Below, piece by piece: positions 20,676-29,315 of a stretch of 64,000 nt of DNA (the stretch's first letter is position 1; each line of letters opens with the position of its first letter). The DNA is from Psychrobacter sp. JCM 18901 (lineage in GTDB: Bacteria; Pseudomonadota; Gammaproteobacteria; Pseudomonadales; Moraxellaceae), in assembly GCF_000586435.1 (NCBI RefSeq), contig NZ_BAWH01000014.1, positions 19,827-83,826 on the forward strand, written 5' to 3'. The notes beneath the pieces are model-generated. The model was not told the origin of the DNA. It ran no database searches and saw nothing but the letters and a program-made list of their open reading frames with translations. The translations under genes were made by a program, and so were the position numbers.

Positions 20676-21126
20676 ATGGTTAAAGTAGAAAAATTGGGTG
20701 TATTTCTAAGCTCGATCAATGCGTTTTTTTGCGCAAATCGATGGCTCGGAAGTGTCAATTGATACCCCTTACTTGAACAACAACAAAAGCGCGATTGGCT
20801 TTGATTATAGCGGTGTCATTAAGATATCAGGGCCTTTAGAAGGTTGCGTCTATGTCAGTGCACCAAGCGCGATGTTGCGAGAAGTCATCAAAGTGATGGG
20901 CGAGCCTGACTCTTCAATCACTATGATGAAAGATTTGTTGGGTGAAATGGCCAATACAATTTCAGGTAACGCTCGGACAGAGTTTGGTTCAGAGTTTATT
21001 ATCTCGCCGCCGCACATTGTAGAGAGTGCCCCAAGCGTGTCTTATTTACCTAAAGATCGTCAAAGCTATATCACACCATTTACGTGGCGTGGTTACAAAG
21101 CGGTCATTGGTATTTGCATTGCATAA
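20676..21126 (+). CDS. CheX-like phosphatase 2 (one frameshift)
   Basis: Removing one base from the T7 run at 20724-20730 gives 149 residues from the ATG at 20676. The catalytic D-x3-E-x2-N appears in DLLGEMANTISGNA, and the downstream Pro in IISPP. Against the preceding gene it shares N-terminal IDTPYL/ADTPYL, GxIxIS-x-x-GxxYxS and the GNARxEFGSEF block, so the pair is a tandem duplication that has diverged mainly in the last strands. CheX proteins dimerise; hetero-dimers between the two paralogues are conceivable but unproven. Confidence 0.85.
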
Positions 21127-21217
21127 GTTATAGTCAATCCTCTATCAACGAGTGATAACTATAAAAGAGCGGCAGCATTAACCTTGCTTAAAAAATAGCT
21201 ATTAAAAAGATAATCAT

Positions 21218-21248
21218 AAAAAAGCGATGCAAATGTGTCGCTTTTTTT
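21218..21248 (+). terminator. Terminator of the chemosensory-like operon
   Basis: AAAAAAGCGA pairs with TCGCTTTTTT around a 10-base loop and runs into more T. It lies about 90 bases after the second cheX stop. Confidence 0.85.
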
Positions 21249-21591
21249 GTTTTATTATCGCCGTAGTTTGTTTTTATCTTATTGATACGCTACAAACAAA
21301 CTGCTGGAGATTCCAAGGCGTTATGTGATAAAATACAGCGCAGCTATTTTTTTATAATTCACTTTATAGTTTAGATTTGAGCATTTGCTTCAATCTAGCG
21401 ATAGCTTCTTTTTTTAAACCAACCAATGACACACACATCATGGCAAAAAAATTGCTGGGTGTTTGGCGACTTGATTAATTTGTGATCTGTTAGTGCTTTA
21501 CTAATGAAAACTAACCGGTAGCAGATGCGTGTCGCTAAATAGGCTGTTTTTGTGATGTGGAGGCATAACCCAACCAATAGGATATATTCTC
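21249..21591 (+). other. rpsB upstream region
   Basis: About 340 bases with no gene. GATAAAAT near 21328-21335 is a fair -10 for the rpsB promoter. The rest would be a leader of some 250 bases, in which a small TTAGT/ACTAA hairpin lies at 21498-21512. In many gammaproteobacteria the rpsB leader is a site of S2 autoregulation; I cannot confirm that motif here. Confidence 0.35.
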
Positions 21592-22384
21592 ATGGCTACA
21601 AAGAATCCAACCAAAATCGAAATGCGCGACTTACTACAAGCAGGCGCTCACTTTGGTCACCAAACACGTTTTTGGAACCCAAAAAATGGGTCCATACATC
21701 TTTGGCGCACGTAACAAGATCCATATCATCAACCTAGAGCACACCGTAAAAGCGTTCAACGAAGCGTTGACTTACGTAAACGGCCTAGCTGCTAAGAAAA
21801 ACAAAGTATTATTTGTTGGTACTAAACGCGCTGCAAGCGGTATCGTACGTGAGCAAGCAGCTCGCGCTGGCATGCCATACGTTGACCATCGCTGGTTAGG
21901 TGGTATGTTGACTAACTGGAAAACTCTACGTCAGTCAATCAACCGTCTAAAAGAGCTAGAAAAGCAAGCAGAAGACGGTACTTTCGCTAAGCTAACTAAG
22001 CGTGAAGCGCTAGAGCGTACTCGCGATATGGAAAAACTTGAGCGTTCACTAGGTGGTATTAAAGATATGGGCGGCCTACCTGACGCTATCTTCGTAGTAG
22101 ACGTAGATCACGAAGCTATCGCTATTAAAGAAGCCAAGAACTTGGGTATCCCAGTTATCGGTATCGTTGATACTAACTCTAGCCCAGACAACGTTGACTA
22201 CATCATCCCAGCTAACGATGATGCTATCCGTGCTGTGACTTTGTACGTAACTTCTATGGCTGATGCTATCATCGCTGGTAAAGAATACGCACAAACTCAA
22301 GCTGGTGGTAAAGCTGAGCAAGCACCTGCTGCAACTGAAGAAGCGCCAGCTGCAGAAGAAGCTGCAGCAACTCCAGCAGAATAA
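21592..22384 (+). CDS. rpsB: 30S ribosomal protein S2 (one frameshift)
   Basis: Removing one base from the A6 run at 21681-21686 turns the break into [16 protein letters not shown] and gives a 263-residue S2 starting at 21592, with AGGATA upstream. Conserved S2 segments are [62 protein letters not shown] and [14 protein letters not shown]. The C-terminus is Ala/Glu-rich. S2 is essential for 30S assembly and mRNA binding, so the break cannot be real inactivation in a living cell. tsf lies 375 bases downstream. Confidence 0.97.
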
Positions 22385-22759
22385 GTAGCTGACTTAAAAA
22401 GTTTAACTTTGTAAGGATGTCTTGATAGTGTATCTATCAGCATCCATATAATGTTTTGAACAGCGTATAAGCTCATAATAGGCATGATGTAGTTTTACTC
22501 GTCATGCCTTGTTATTGAATAAAGCCTTATTAATAACGCCATGCGTATAAGCGAGTAGCTATTGGGCGAGTATTATCGCTCCTACTGGTCATATCGCTAT
22601 ATTGTACAGATGTTATTTGTTTGACATCATTGATGGCTATATTAGTAATCGTTCAAAACGAGCTGTCTGCTAGATTTTAAGTAATACTAAGATATCGAAT
22701 AGAAATACAGCATTTAGAAATACAGCACTCCTATACATAACTATACTAAGGTGACTCTT
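22385..22759 (+). other. rpsB-tsf intercistronic spacer
   Basis: About 375 bases, long for this gene pair, with no gene. It holds the hairpin at 22480-22509 and perhaps a promoter that gives tsf its own transcript. Confidence 0.5.
22480..22509 (+). terminator. Hairpin in the rpsB-tsf spacer
   Basis: AGGCATGATG pairs with CGTCATGCCT (one G-T position) around a 10-base loop. Only a short T-rich stretch follows, so it may act as a partial attenuator between rpsB and tsf. Confidence 0.45.
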
Positions 22760-23641
22760 ATGACAGAAGTAAAAGTATCTGCCAAAATGGTAAAAGAATT
22801 GCGTGACCGTACTGGTCTTGGCATGATGGAATGTAAAAAAGCGTTAGAAGAATCAAACGGTGATGTTGAAGTTGCCATTGATAACCTACGTAAATCTGGT
22901 CAAGCTAAAGCAGCTAAAAAAGCGGGTAACATCGCAGCTGACGGCGCTATCATCATCGCTCAAGGCGAGAACAAAGCATTCTTGTTAGAAGTTAACTGCC
23001 AGACTGACTTCGTTGCAAAAGATGACAGCTTCACTGCATTTGCAGAAAAAGTTGCTAACCTTGCGCTAGAAAACAACGTAACTGACGTTGCTGCTATCTC
23101 TGAATTGTCTTATGGTGAAGGTCAGACTGTTGAAGAAGCACGTGTATCTCTAGTACAGAAAATCGGTGAAAACATCCAGATTCGCCGTGTTGAAACCCTT
23201 GAAGGTGCTAACATCGCTGCATACCGTCATGGTCTACGTATCGGTGTAGTTGTATCTTATGAAGGTGGCGACGCTGACACTGGTAAAAACCTTGCTATGC
23301 ATATCGCTGCATTCAACCCTGTTGCTGTAGATGATGAAGATGTTGCTGCTGACGTATTGGCACGCGAAAAAGACATCATCGAAGCAAAAGCTCGTGAGTC
23401 TGGCAAGCCTGATAACATCGTTGAAAAAATGATCGAAGGTGGCCTACGTAAGTACCTAGACGAAGTAACTTTACTACGTCAGCCATACGTTATGGACAAC
23501 GACAAGAAAGTTGGTGAAGTCCTAAAAGCTGAAGGCGTAAAAGTACTTGGCTTCAAACGTCTAGAAGTTGGTGAAGGCATCGAGAAGAAGCAAGAAGACT
23601 TCGCTGCTGAAGTTGCTGCAACTCAGGCTGCTAACAAGTAA
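22760..23641 (+). CDS. tsf: Elongation factor Ts
   Basis: The guanine-nucleotide exchange factor for EF-Tu, intact at 293 residues. It begins with a UBA-like domain ([25 protein letters not shown]) and carries the EF-Tu contact motif [12 protein letters not shown] at about residues 77-88. The dimerisation region and coiled coil follow, then [18 protein letters not shown] near the end. I start it at 22760 because AAGGTG sits seven bases upstream; an in-frame GTG at 22751 overlaps that ribosome site. It forms the usual pair with rpsB. Confidence 0.97.
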   Translation: MTEVKVSAKMVKELRDRTGLGMMECKKALEESNGDVEVAIDNLRKSGQAKAAKKAGNIAADGAIIIAQGENKAFLLEVNCQTDFVAKDDSFTAFAEKVANLALENNVTDVAAISELSYGEGQTVEEARVSLVQKIGENIQIRRVETLEGANIAAYRHGLRIGVVVSYEGGDADTGKNLAMHIAAFNPVAVDDEDVAADVLAREKDIIEAKARESGKPDNIVEKMIEGGLRKYLDEVTLLRQPYVMDNDKKVGEVLKAEGVKVLGFKRLEVGEGIEKKQEDFAAEVAATQAANK

Positions 23642-23729
23642 GCATCAAATAGTATTGGATCAGCTGTGAGTCCTTAATTGTGACTCACAGTTTGGCTTTA
23701 TTACTCTTAATGCATCAAGATATAAAGCA

Positions 23730-23783
23730 GCCAAACATAAAAAAAAGCCCATTAATTCGTTAATGGGCTTTTTTATGTTTGGC
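23730..23783. terminator. Long bidirectional UUCG terminator
   Basis: A stem of over 20 bp (GCCAAACAT … AAGCCCATTAA with its complement) closes on a TTCG tetraloop. A and T runs inside the stem make it usable by both tsf (+) and the convergent transglycosylase gene (-). Confidence 0.9.
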
Positions 23784-23798
23784 TTTTAGGTAATTGGC

Positions 23799-24605
23799 TT
23801 AGCGTAAAGCTGCATAGGCTGAGTTGGCATAGCTGGCACTATTAACATTGCTGCTGGTACCGTAACTGACATTCTGTAAGCCATTACTGGTACTGGTGCT
23901 ACTGGTTTGATTGTTAGCACTGATACTTGCACCAAAAAGCCCTGCATCATTCTTATACAAGCTATGATAACGGCTCATCACTCTTTGAACATAGTTACGT
24001 GTTTCTTTGAATGGAGGGATGCCACCGTATTTATCGACATTGCCTTCACCCGCATTGTAGCCTGCGACAGCATGTTCGACATTGTTATTGAAGCGGCGCA
24101 TGAGCCAAGCGATATACTTAGCTGATCCTTCGATATTATCTGCAGGGTTCCAAGGATTGCTGACATTGAAGCGGCGCGCAGTCGCTGGCATCAACTGCAT
24201 AAGCCTTGCGCCCCCACTGGTGAGCGTGCGTTTGGATTAAAAGCTGATTCGGTATGCATCATCGCTTTCATAAGGGCAGGGTCAACACCGTTGCGCTCAG
24301 CGGACGCACGAATGTAGCTGTCGTAAGAGTTGCGACTTCCGCTGTTGCTAGCGGCGCTGCTACCATAGCTATCGCTACTTCCGTCATACATCTTAGAGTC
24401 TTTATAATAAGTTACTTTTACTTTTTTTCGTAAACTTATCAAAATTTCCACTAGGATTGACGTTGGTCAACAGTACTTGTCCACCTTTGTCTTTGTAGAT
24501 ATACATATTGCCTGCATTGGCAGCGACAGAAAAAGTCGAAAGAGCAATGGCACTTAGCAAAAGGGGAGATAAGCAGCGAGTCATCAAAGTAGCCGTATTT
24601 ATCAT
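23799..24605 (-). CDS. Lytic transglycosylase, SLT family (two frameshifts)
   Basis: A secreted or periplasmic muramidase-like enzyme that cleaves peptidoglycan with anhydro-ring formation. Correcting an extra base in the T7 run at 24422-24428 and a lost base near 24202 gives 268 residues. There is a signal peptide (CLSPLLLSAIALSTFSVAANA), a short DUF4124-like segment (MYIYKDKGGQVLLTNVNPSG), a Ser-rich linker, and an SLT domain with the catalytic Glu in MMHTESAFNP, then GAQGLMQLMPATA, VAGYNAGEG and YVQRVM. The C-terminal 50 residues are Ser/Asn/Thr-rich and look disordered. A Met seven codons later (24584) is a possible alternative start. Confidence 0.88.
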
Positions 24606-25091
24606 AGTAAAATCACTTTTTATCGAATAACAGCAAATTATTTTGCCTACATATGCGTTGATTTAGGCGCTTAAGCGGTTACTGATTTTGCAGAATTATT
24701 TAGCCCACTGTGAGGACAGCAGCTTAGCAATTATCACTTTCAATAAGGAACCACTTGCAATAGATACAAAAAATAATAGTTGCTTACTATAACATATAAT
24801 AACTTTTTGACGCATCAGATTGACAAACTAAGTTGTAAAATCAGATTTCTATTATTAAATAACCTTAGATAAATCAATATACTAACTTTTCTAAGTGACT
24901 TAATGAGCCATTTGTAGTCGGTTTTTTTCGTTTATGAATTCATATAAATAAAGTTTCTCAATTTTTTTAAGAAATAATAATGACATTTGAATAGTCGAGG
25001 TGATTTTCAATCTGAAATTAACAGTAGATAATACTATTAATGGTTAGGTTCTTAAAAATATAAGAATAGTGTAGGTAGCTTTTAGTGATGA
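24606..25091. other. A+T-rich intergenic region
   Basis: About 485 strongly A+T-rich bases between two minus-strand genes. It should carry the transglycosylase promoter's downstream neighbours and the end of the lrgAB transcript. I see no gene, tRNA or clear terminator in it. Confidence 0.5.
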
Positions 25092-25781
25092 CTAGATACC
25101 GATAGCACTGATAAAGATAGGTACCCAAACTGCAGTAACCAACCCATTCACTGCCAAGCCAAATGCTGCATAACGTCCTGCTGTGTGACTGATCTGCCAT
25201 GCCTCTACAGTACCAAACGCGTGAGCTGCTAACCCCAGTGCTAGACCTTTAGCACGGTCGTCATTGATACCGCGGAACAAAAAGCGAGCGACCGTACCAC
25301 CTATCAATCCTGAGACGATGATAATTAGGTTAGCCATTGCCAACGGTGCTTTGATTAAATCTGCGACACTCAGGCCAATCGGCGTAGTCACAGAACGGGT
25401 AGCGAAAGCCAATAGGGTCTCATGGCTGAGTGAAAATAAGTAAGCCAACGACATAGGCAGTAATGCGCCAACGACACTAGCGATAGCGACAATTAGAGTG
25501 AGTTTTTTGACTGGTAAGCCTTTAAAGTTCATCGCCGCCAGTGGTACAGCCAGAAGTACTGTCACATATCCCAACAGATGGTCAAATACAGGTTTTGCCG
25601 CGCTGTAATAGTTGTTGTAATCCCACTGCAGTACAAATAGGAAAACAAGCACGAGGACAAGTGCGGTAATGACCATCGGTAGCCATGATAATTTACGTGC
25701 CAATACACGTGCAATTACGTGTGCTGCTAATGTCAATAATATTGCGGCTAGGGTTGCCATAAATACGCTGTCAAAAGTCAT
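25092..25781 (-). CDS. lrgB: LrgB/CidB-family membrane protein
   Basis: A 229-residue polytopic inner-membrane protein of the LrgB family, the partner of LrgA/CidA in holin-like systems that affect murein hydrolase export, autolysis and, in some bacteria, pyruvate or acetate-linked transport. Conserved segments include LLGYVTVLLAVPLAAMN, LLAFATRSVTTPIGLSVADLI and AHAFGTVEAWQISHTAGRYAAFGLAVNG. I start it at 25781, where GGAGAAA lies upstream; longer in-frame extensions overlap lrgA and lack a ribosome site. It follows lrgA by 16 bases, so the two form an operon. The gene is intact. Confidence 0.92.
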   Translation of the reverse strand: MTFDSVFMATLAAILLTLAAHVIARVLARKLSWLPMVITALVLVLVFLFVLQWDYNNYYSAAKPVFDHLLGYVTVLLAVPLAAMNFKGLPVKKLTLIVAIASVVGALLPMSLAYLFSLSHETLLAFATRSVTTPIGLSVADLIKAPLAMANLIIIVSGLIGGTVARFLFRGINDDRAKGLALGLAAHAFGTVEAWQISHTAGRYAAFGLAVNGLVTAVWVPIFISAIGI

Positions 25782-25797
25782 AATATTTCTCCGCAGC

Positions 25798-26340
25798 TCA
25801 CGGCTGTCCCTTTTGCTCAGTGGTAGTCGTACTATCAGTGTTTGCAGCGTGATTGAGCCAACGATTGGCCAATAATGCCAGTCCCCACAATGGTATGAGC
25901 GTACTAACAATCATCGTTATCATCACACCCCATAGCTCATCTCCTAGAGCAAATAGTAACAAGCCTGCACCAGCAGAAACGGGTAAGAAGGCAAACCCAC
26001 TATCGACTAGTAAAGTATTACTGGCCTGTGTGAGCCAGCTCGGTAATCCTTTGAGCAATCGCCACGCCATCAAGATAACAAACATCGCAACCAAACCGAC
26101 AATATTGGCCGCTTTTTCGATGCCTGCCATTTGACAGAGAACGACCGCCGTTTCTCGAACAACGATGACCATGGTCAACGTTAGAATTAACGCAAGCCAT
26201 AGTGGGAGATGGGGAGAGTGAGCAGCTTCATAAGCAATTCTGGCCAAGTCAGATATAAATGGATGGTGTACAAAACAAAATGCGTGATCACACCAAGAAC
26301 ACAACGTAGAAAATGATGCTATGCATACTGATGGTAGCAA
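25798..26340 (-). CDS. lrgA: LrgA/CidA-family holin-like protein
   Basis: About 180 residues with four membrane segments: LPLWLALILTLTMVIVV, ANIVGLVAMFVILMAW, FLPVSAGAGLLLFA and VMITMIVSTLIPLWGLALL. The FLPVSAGAGLL stretch is typical of the LrgA/CidA family. The start is uncertain. The open frame reaches a TTG at 26340 with no good ribosome site, and the first 30 residues are oddly rich in Cys and His (CSWCDHAFCFVHH), which is not family-like. The true start may lie further in, or the 5' end may hide an indel. lrgB follows directly. Confidence 0.8.
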   Translation of the reverse strand: MLPSVCIASFSTLCSWCDHAFCFVHHPFISDLARIAYEAAHSPHLPLWLALILTLTMVIVVRETAVVLCQMAGIEKAANIVGLVAMFVILMAWRLLKGLPSWLTQASNTLLVDSGFAFLPVSAGAGLLLFALGDELWGVMITMIVSTLIPLWGLALLANRWLNHAANTDSTTTTEQKGQP

Positions 26341-26454
26341 TGATTCACTTTCGAGAGATTAGCGCTATCTATCAATATTTATTGAATGTATAACAGGCGA
26401 TTATATAGAGAGTGGGGCAACTAATAAAGCCTATGCACCGTGACTGGTCATATC

Positions 26455-26488
26455 CAAAAAAATAGACGATATCAATGGATATCGTCTA
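26455..26488 (-). terminator. Terminator after hflX
   Basis: AATAGACGATATC pairs perfectly with GATATCGTCTATT around a 4-base loop. On the minus strand it runs into seven T, so it ends the hflX transcript. Confidence 0.88.
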
Positions 26489-26606
26489 TTCTATTTTAAC
26501 GTACTATATAAGGGTTTGTGATCTAACAGTATGAATCAAACGTTCATTCAACTACTGTCGCAAATGACTCACTTTAACAATAGTTCTTATTTTGCAGAAA
26601 TGATCA

Positions 26607-28034
26607 TTATTTTTCTGAATCAGCTGTTTCTGAGTGTAATGCATCAAACTCGTCAAACGCCTTTTCTTCAGCCTCTGTCATGGTTGGCTCTTCAACGTCG
26701 TCAACCTTCTCAAACTCTTCGAGTACCGGCATCAGTAGTGTTGCTTGTGCAAGCGGCAATACATCGATAGGTTTCAAGTTTGCTTGACCCAGTAGCTGTC
26801 TTAGACGGTCACTTGGCAGACGAATCGTCAGACATTCACGACCTGTATCGTCGTAGCTTTCTTCTTCAATAACACCCAGTTCATATAAGGTGTTTTTGAA
26901 CTGTCCAGCATCATACGGCAAGGTCAAATCAAACGTCGTCAGTTTACCTGTCAGCAGTTGCTGTACGGCAAGCGTTAGCTCTTCCATACCGAGGTTCTGT
27001 CTAGAAGAAACATAGACGCGGTTTGGCTGACCTTCGCTAGCATAGCCGATATGTGCAGGCTCGTCAGTCAAATCAATCTTGTTATAGACATTGAGCACAG
27101 GTACATCGTTATCGATTTCTGCCAATACCTCTTTAACCGCCTGAATCTGCTCGTGCATGTCTTCGCTAGAGGAATCGATGACGTGCAATAACAAGTCTGC
27201 TTCTAGTGTTTCTTCTAGGGTTGCATGAAAAGACTCAACCAGCTCATGCGGCAGATGACGGACAAAACCAACCGTATCGACTAAGACGACACGACCAACT
27301 CCCTGCCAGTCCAGACGGCGTAGAGTAGGGTCTAGCGTCGCAAATAGTTTGTCAGCAGCGTAGATGTTTTCATCGACCAAACGGTTGAACAAAGTAGATT
27401 TGCCCGCATTGGTATAGCCGACCAGTGAGATAGTCGGTACATCAGATTTTTGGCGACGGGCACGACCTTGCGCACGGGTCTGACGGACTTTTTCTAGTTT
27501 GCTCTTTAGCTGGTTGACGCGAGTCTGTAGTAGACGGCGATCGGTCTCAAGCTGAGTCTCACCCGGTCCACGCAGACCAATACCACCTTTTTGACGTTCC
27601 AAATGCGTCCAACCACGTACCAGACGCGTTGATAAATGGTTAAGCTGAGCCAGCTCTACTTGCAACTTACCTTCGTAGGTACGGGCACGCTGCGCAAAAA
27701 TATCCAAAATTAAACCAGTACGATCCAACACGCGGCACTTCACTAGCGCTTCGATATTACGCTCTTGTGATGGCGACAGGCTATGGTTAAACAGTACGAT
27801 GTCTGCTTCGTGTTCGCGTACCAACTCTGCGATTTCTTCTGCTTTTCCGCTACCAACGAAGTATTTGGCGTCAGGGCGTGAGCGTGATCCAGTGACTAAT
27901 GCCAAACGATCGGCACCTGCTGAATCAGCCAACAGCTCAAATTCACTAAGATCATCAGGATCTTGAATTTGGCGGATGTCTAAATGTACTAAAATGGCGC
28001 GTTCGCCACCTTCATGTCTTTCAAAATAATCCAA
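26607..28034 (-). CDS. hflX: Ribosome-splitting GTPase HflX
   Basis: A 475-residue OBG-HflX family GTPase that binds the 50S subunit and splits stalled or heat-damaged ribosomes. In order: the N-terminal HflX domain (GADRLALVTGSRSRPDAKYFVGSGK), a long coiled region with GGIGLRGPGETQLETDRR, and a G domain with GYTNAGKST (G1), DTVGF (G3) and NKIDL (G4). The C-terminal domain ends in an acidic tail of about 30 residues. The start codon is TTG at 28034, chosen because AGGTGAT lies seven bases before it. It is not next to hfq or miaA as in E. coli. The gene is intact. Confidence 0.96.
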   Translation of the reverse strand: MDYFERHEGGERAILVHLDIRQIQDPDDLSEFELLADSAGADRLALVTGSRSRPDAKYFVGSGKAEEIAELVREHEADIVLFNHSLSPSQERNIEALVKCRVLDRTGLILDIFAQRARTYEGKLQVELAQLNHLSTRLVRGWTHLERQKGGIGLRGPGETQLETDRRLLQTRVNQLKSKLEKVRQTRAQGRARRQKSDVPTISLVGYTNAGKSTLFNRLVDENIYAADKLFATLDPTLRRLDWQGVGRVVLVDTVGFVRHLPHELVESFHATLEETLEADLLLHVIDSSSEDMHEQIQAVKEVLAEIDNDVPVLNVYNKIDLTDEPAHIGYASEGQPNRVYVSSRQNLGMEELTLAVQQLLTGKLTTFDLTLPYDAGQFKNTLYELGVIEEESYDDTGRECLTIRLPSDRLRQLLGQANLKPIDVLPLAQATLLMPVLEEFEKVDDVEEPTMTEAEEKAFDEFDALHSETADSEK

Positions 28035-28341
28035 AGAGTATCACCTATTTAATAAAGTAAATGTCTCGCCATAATCAGCTCAATAAGCTTTGACGTAGCG
28101 TTCATATGATTATCTATATATGGTCTTATCACTTGATATTAAAGCGTATTAGCATAATTAGCGATGGTTTTATGTTACAGCGTTTGCTGCGGATAATTTT
28201 TTTATAAATCTGCTTTATTACCCATTTGTATAAAAGTCAGCATTCACTGAGTGAACAAGCTATCACTGAGTGTGCGAACTTTGTTATACTGGGCTCGTTT
28301 TTTTGACTATTAAACACCCGTTATTTAATCATGAGGCGAAG
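28035..28341. other. Divergent region, hflX and acyltransferase gene
   Basis: About 300 bases with no gene. It contains the palindrome pair at 28243-28272 and a -10-like TATACT at 28285-28290. Confidence 0.55.
28243..28290 (+). promoter_or_regulatory. Two palindromic operator-like sites before the acyltransferase gene
   Basis: TTCACTGAGTGAA (28243-28255) is a perfect palindrome. A second copy of its core, CACTGAGTG (28264-28272), has its centre 19 bases away, about two helical turns. A TATACT at 28285-28290 could be the -10 box, which would put the second site over the -35 region and the start of transcription about 45 bases before the ATG. This is the geometry expected for a repressor binding as two dimers. 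The regulator is unknown. Confidence 0.5.
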
Positions 28342-29142
28342 ATGAGCCAAGCTAAATCAAGCTTTTCACTCAGACGACAGTTGAGCCGAGGCAGACAGGT
28401 TGCTGGTATGACCACGACCATGGTCGGCGGCATACGCGCGGCGAAGCGTATCGGTGCATTTAAGCAGCCACCACGCGAGACCTTACCACGCTATATCCAG
28501 ACATTCTGCCGCAAGATGGCAGGCTCTTTTGGGGTAAAAGTGGTAGAGGTGGAACCTGTAGAGCAGTTCCATGGCTTGTGGGTATCGAATCACGTGTCAT
28601 GGATGGATATCCCTGTCGTTGGTACTGTGAGCCCAGCGTTCTTTTTATCCAAGGCTGAAATCGGTGAATGGCCTGTATTTGGCAAACTTGCCCATGCCGC
28701 AGGGACGCTTTTCATCGAGCGTGGCTCCGGTGATGCAAGCTCAGTATCGGCACAGATTGCTGACTTTTTAGCCAAAGGTTTTTCGATTATTTTCTTCCCT
28801 GAGGCGACGACCACTAGTGGTAAAAAAGTAAAGCGCATTCATGGAACATTGCTGCAAGCAGCCATTGACGCTGATGTGCCTATCAGACCGATCATCATCG
28901 CTTATGTCAATAAAGACGGCACACTAAGCGACGCATTGCCATACTATGGTAAGCTGACGATGAAAGAAAGTATGAAAAAAGTGCTCGATAGCAAAAACGT
29001 GACCGCTTATGTATTGCCACTCGCGCCTATAGATCCAGAGGGTCGTAACAAAAGCGAGCTGACCAATTTATTGCAAGCACGCATGAATGAAGGGTTGGCT
29101 GAGCTGCACTCAAGAGTACTTAGCGCACCAGTTGAAGACTGA
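28342..29142 (+). CDS. PlsC-type 1-acylglycerol-3-phosphate acyltransferase family protein
   Basis: A 266-residue membrane-associated acyltransferase. The catalytic HX4D box is NHVSWMD at about residue 86, followed by the FIERGSG binding block, FFPEATTTSGKKV (the FPEG-like motif with Ala for Gly) and the VPIRPIIIAYV segment. Such enzymes transfer a fatty acyl group from acyl-ACP or acyl-CoA to a lysophospholipid or lyso-ornithine lipid; the exact acceptor cannot be told. I start it at 28342, with an AGGCGA just upstream, instead of an in-frame codon 72 bases earlier that lies upstream of the likely transcription start. The gene is intact. Confidence 0.87.
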   Translation: MSQAKSSFSLRRQLSRGRQVAGMTTTMVGGIRAAKRIGAFKQPPRETLPRYIQTFCRKMAGSFGVKVVEVEPVEQFHGLWVSNHVSWMDIPVVGTVSPAFFLSKAEIGEWPVFGKLAHAAGTLFIERGSGDASSVSAQIADFLAKGFSIIFFPEATTTSGKKVKRIHGTLLQAAIDADVPIRPIIIAYVNKDGTLSDALPYYGKLTMKESMKKVLDSKNVTAYVLPLAPIDPEGRNKSELTNLLQARMNEGLAELHSRVLSAPVED

Positions 29143-29201
29143 TTACTTATAGTTGAGCTAGTTAGAGTTGAACTAGTGCAGCTAATCTCAGCCAGTTAAT
29201 A

Positions 29202-29240
29202 AAAGGGCGCAAATCGAAACGATTTGCGCCCTTTCTTATA
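29202..29240. terminator. Bidirectional terminator
   Basis: AAAGGGCGCAAATCG pairs perfectly with CGATTTGCGCCCTTT around three A. It separates the acyltransferase gene (+) from the convergent aldo/keto reductase gene (-). Confidence 0.9.
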
Positions 29241-29315
29241 GGAGATTTAATAGAGCGAACTTAATATTATTTATTCAGCAGGCTCTATTAACATCCAGTC
29301 TCTATAAAATACCAA

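Noticed and set aside
21681..21686. Programmed frameshifting in rpsB
   Set aside because: No slippery heptamer with a stimulatory structure is evident, S2 is not known to use recoding, and the same type of extra base occurs in some 25 unrelated genes.
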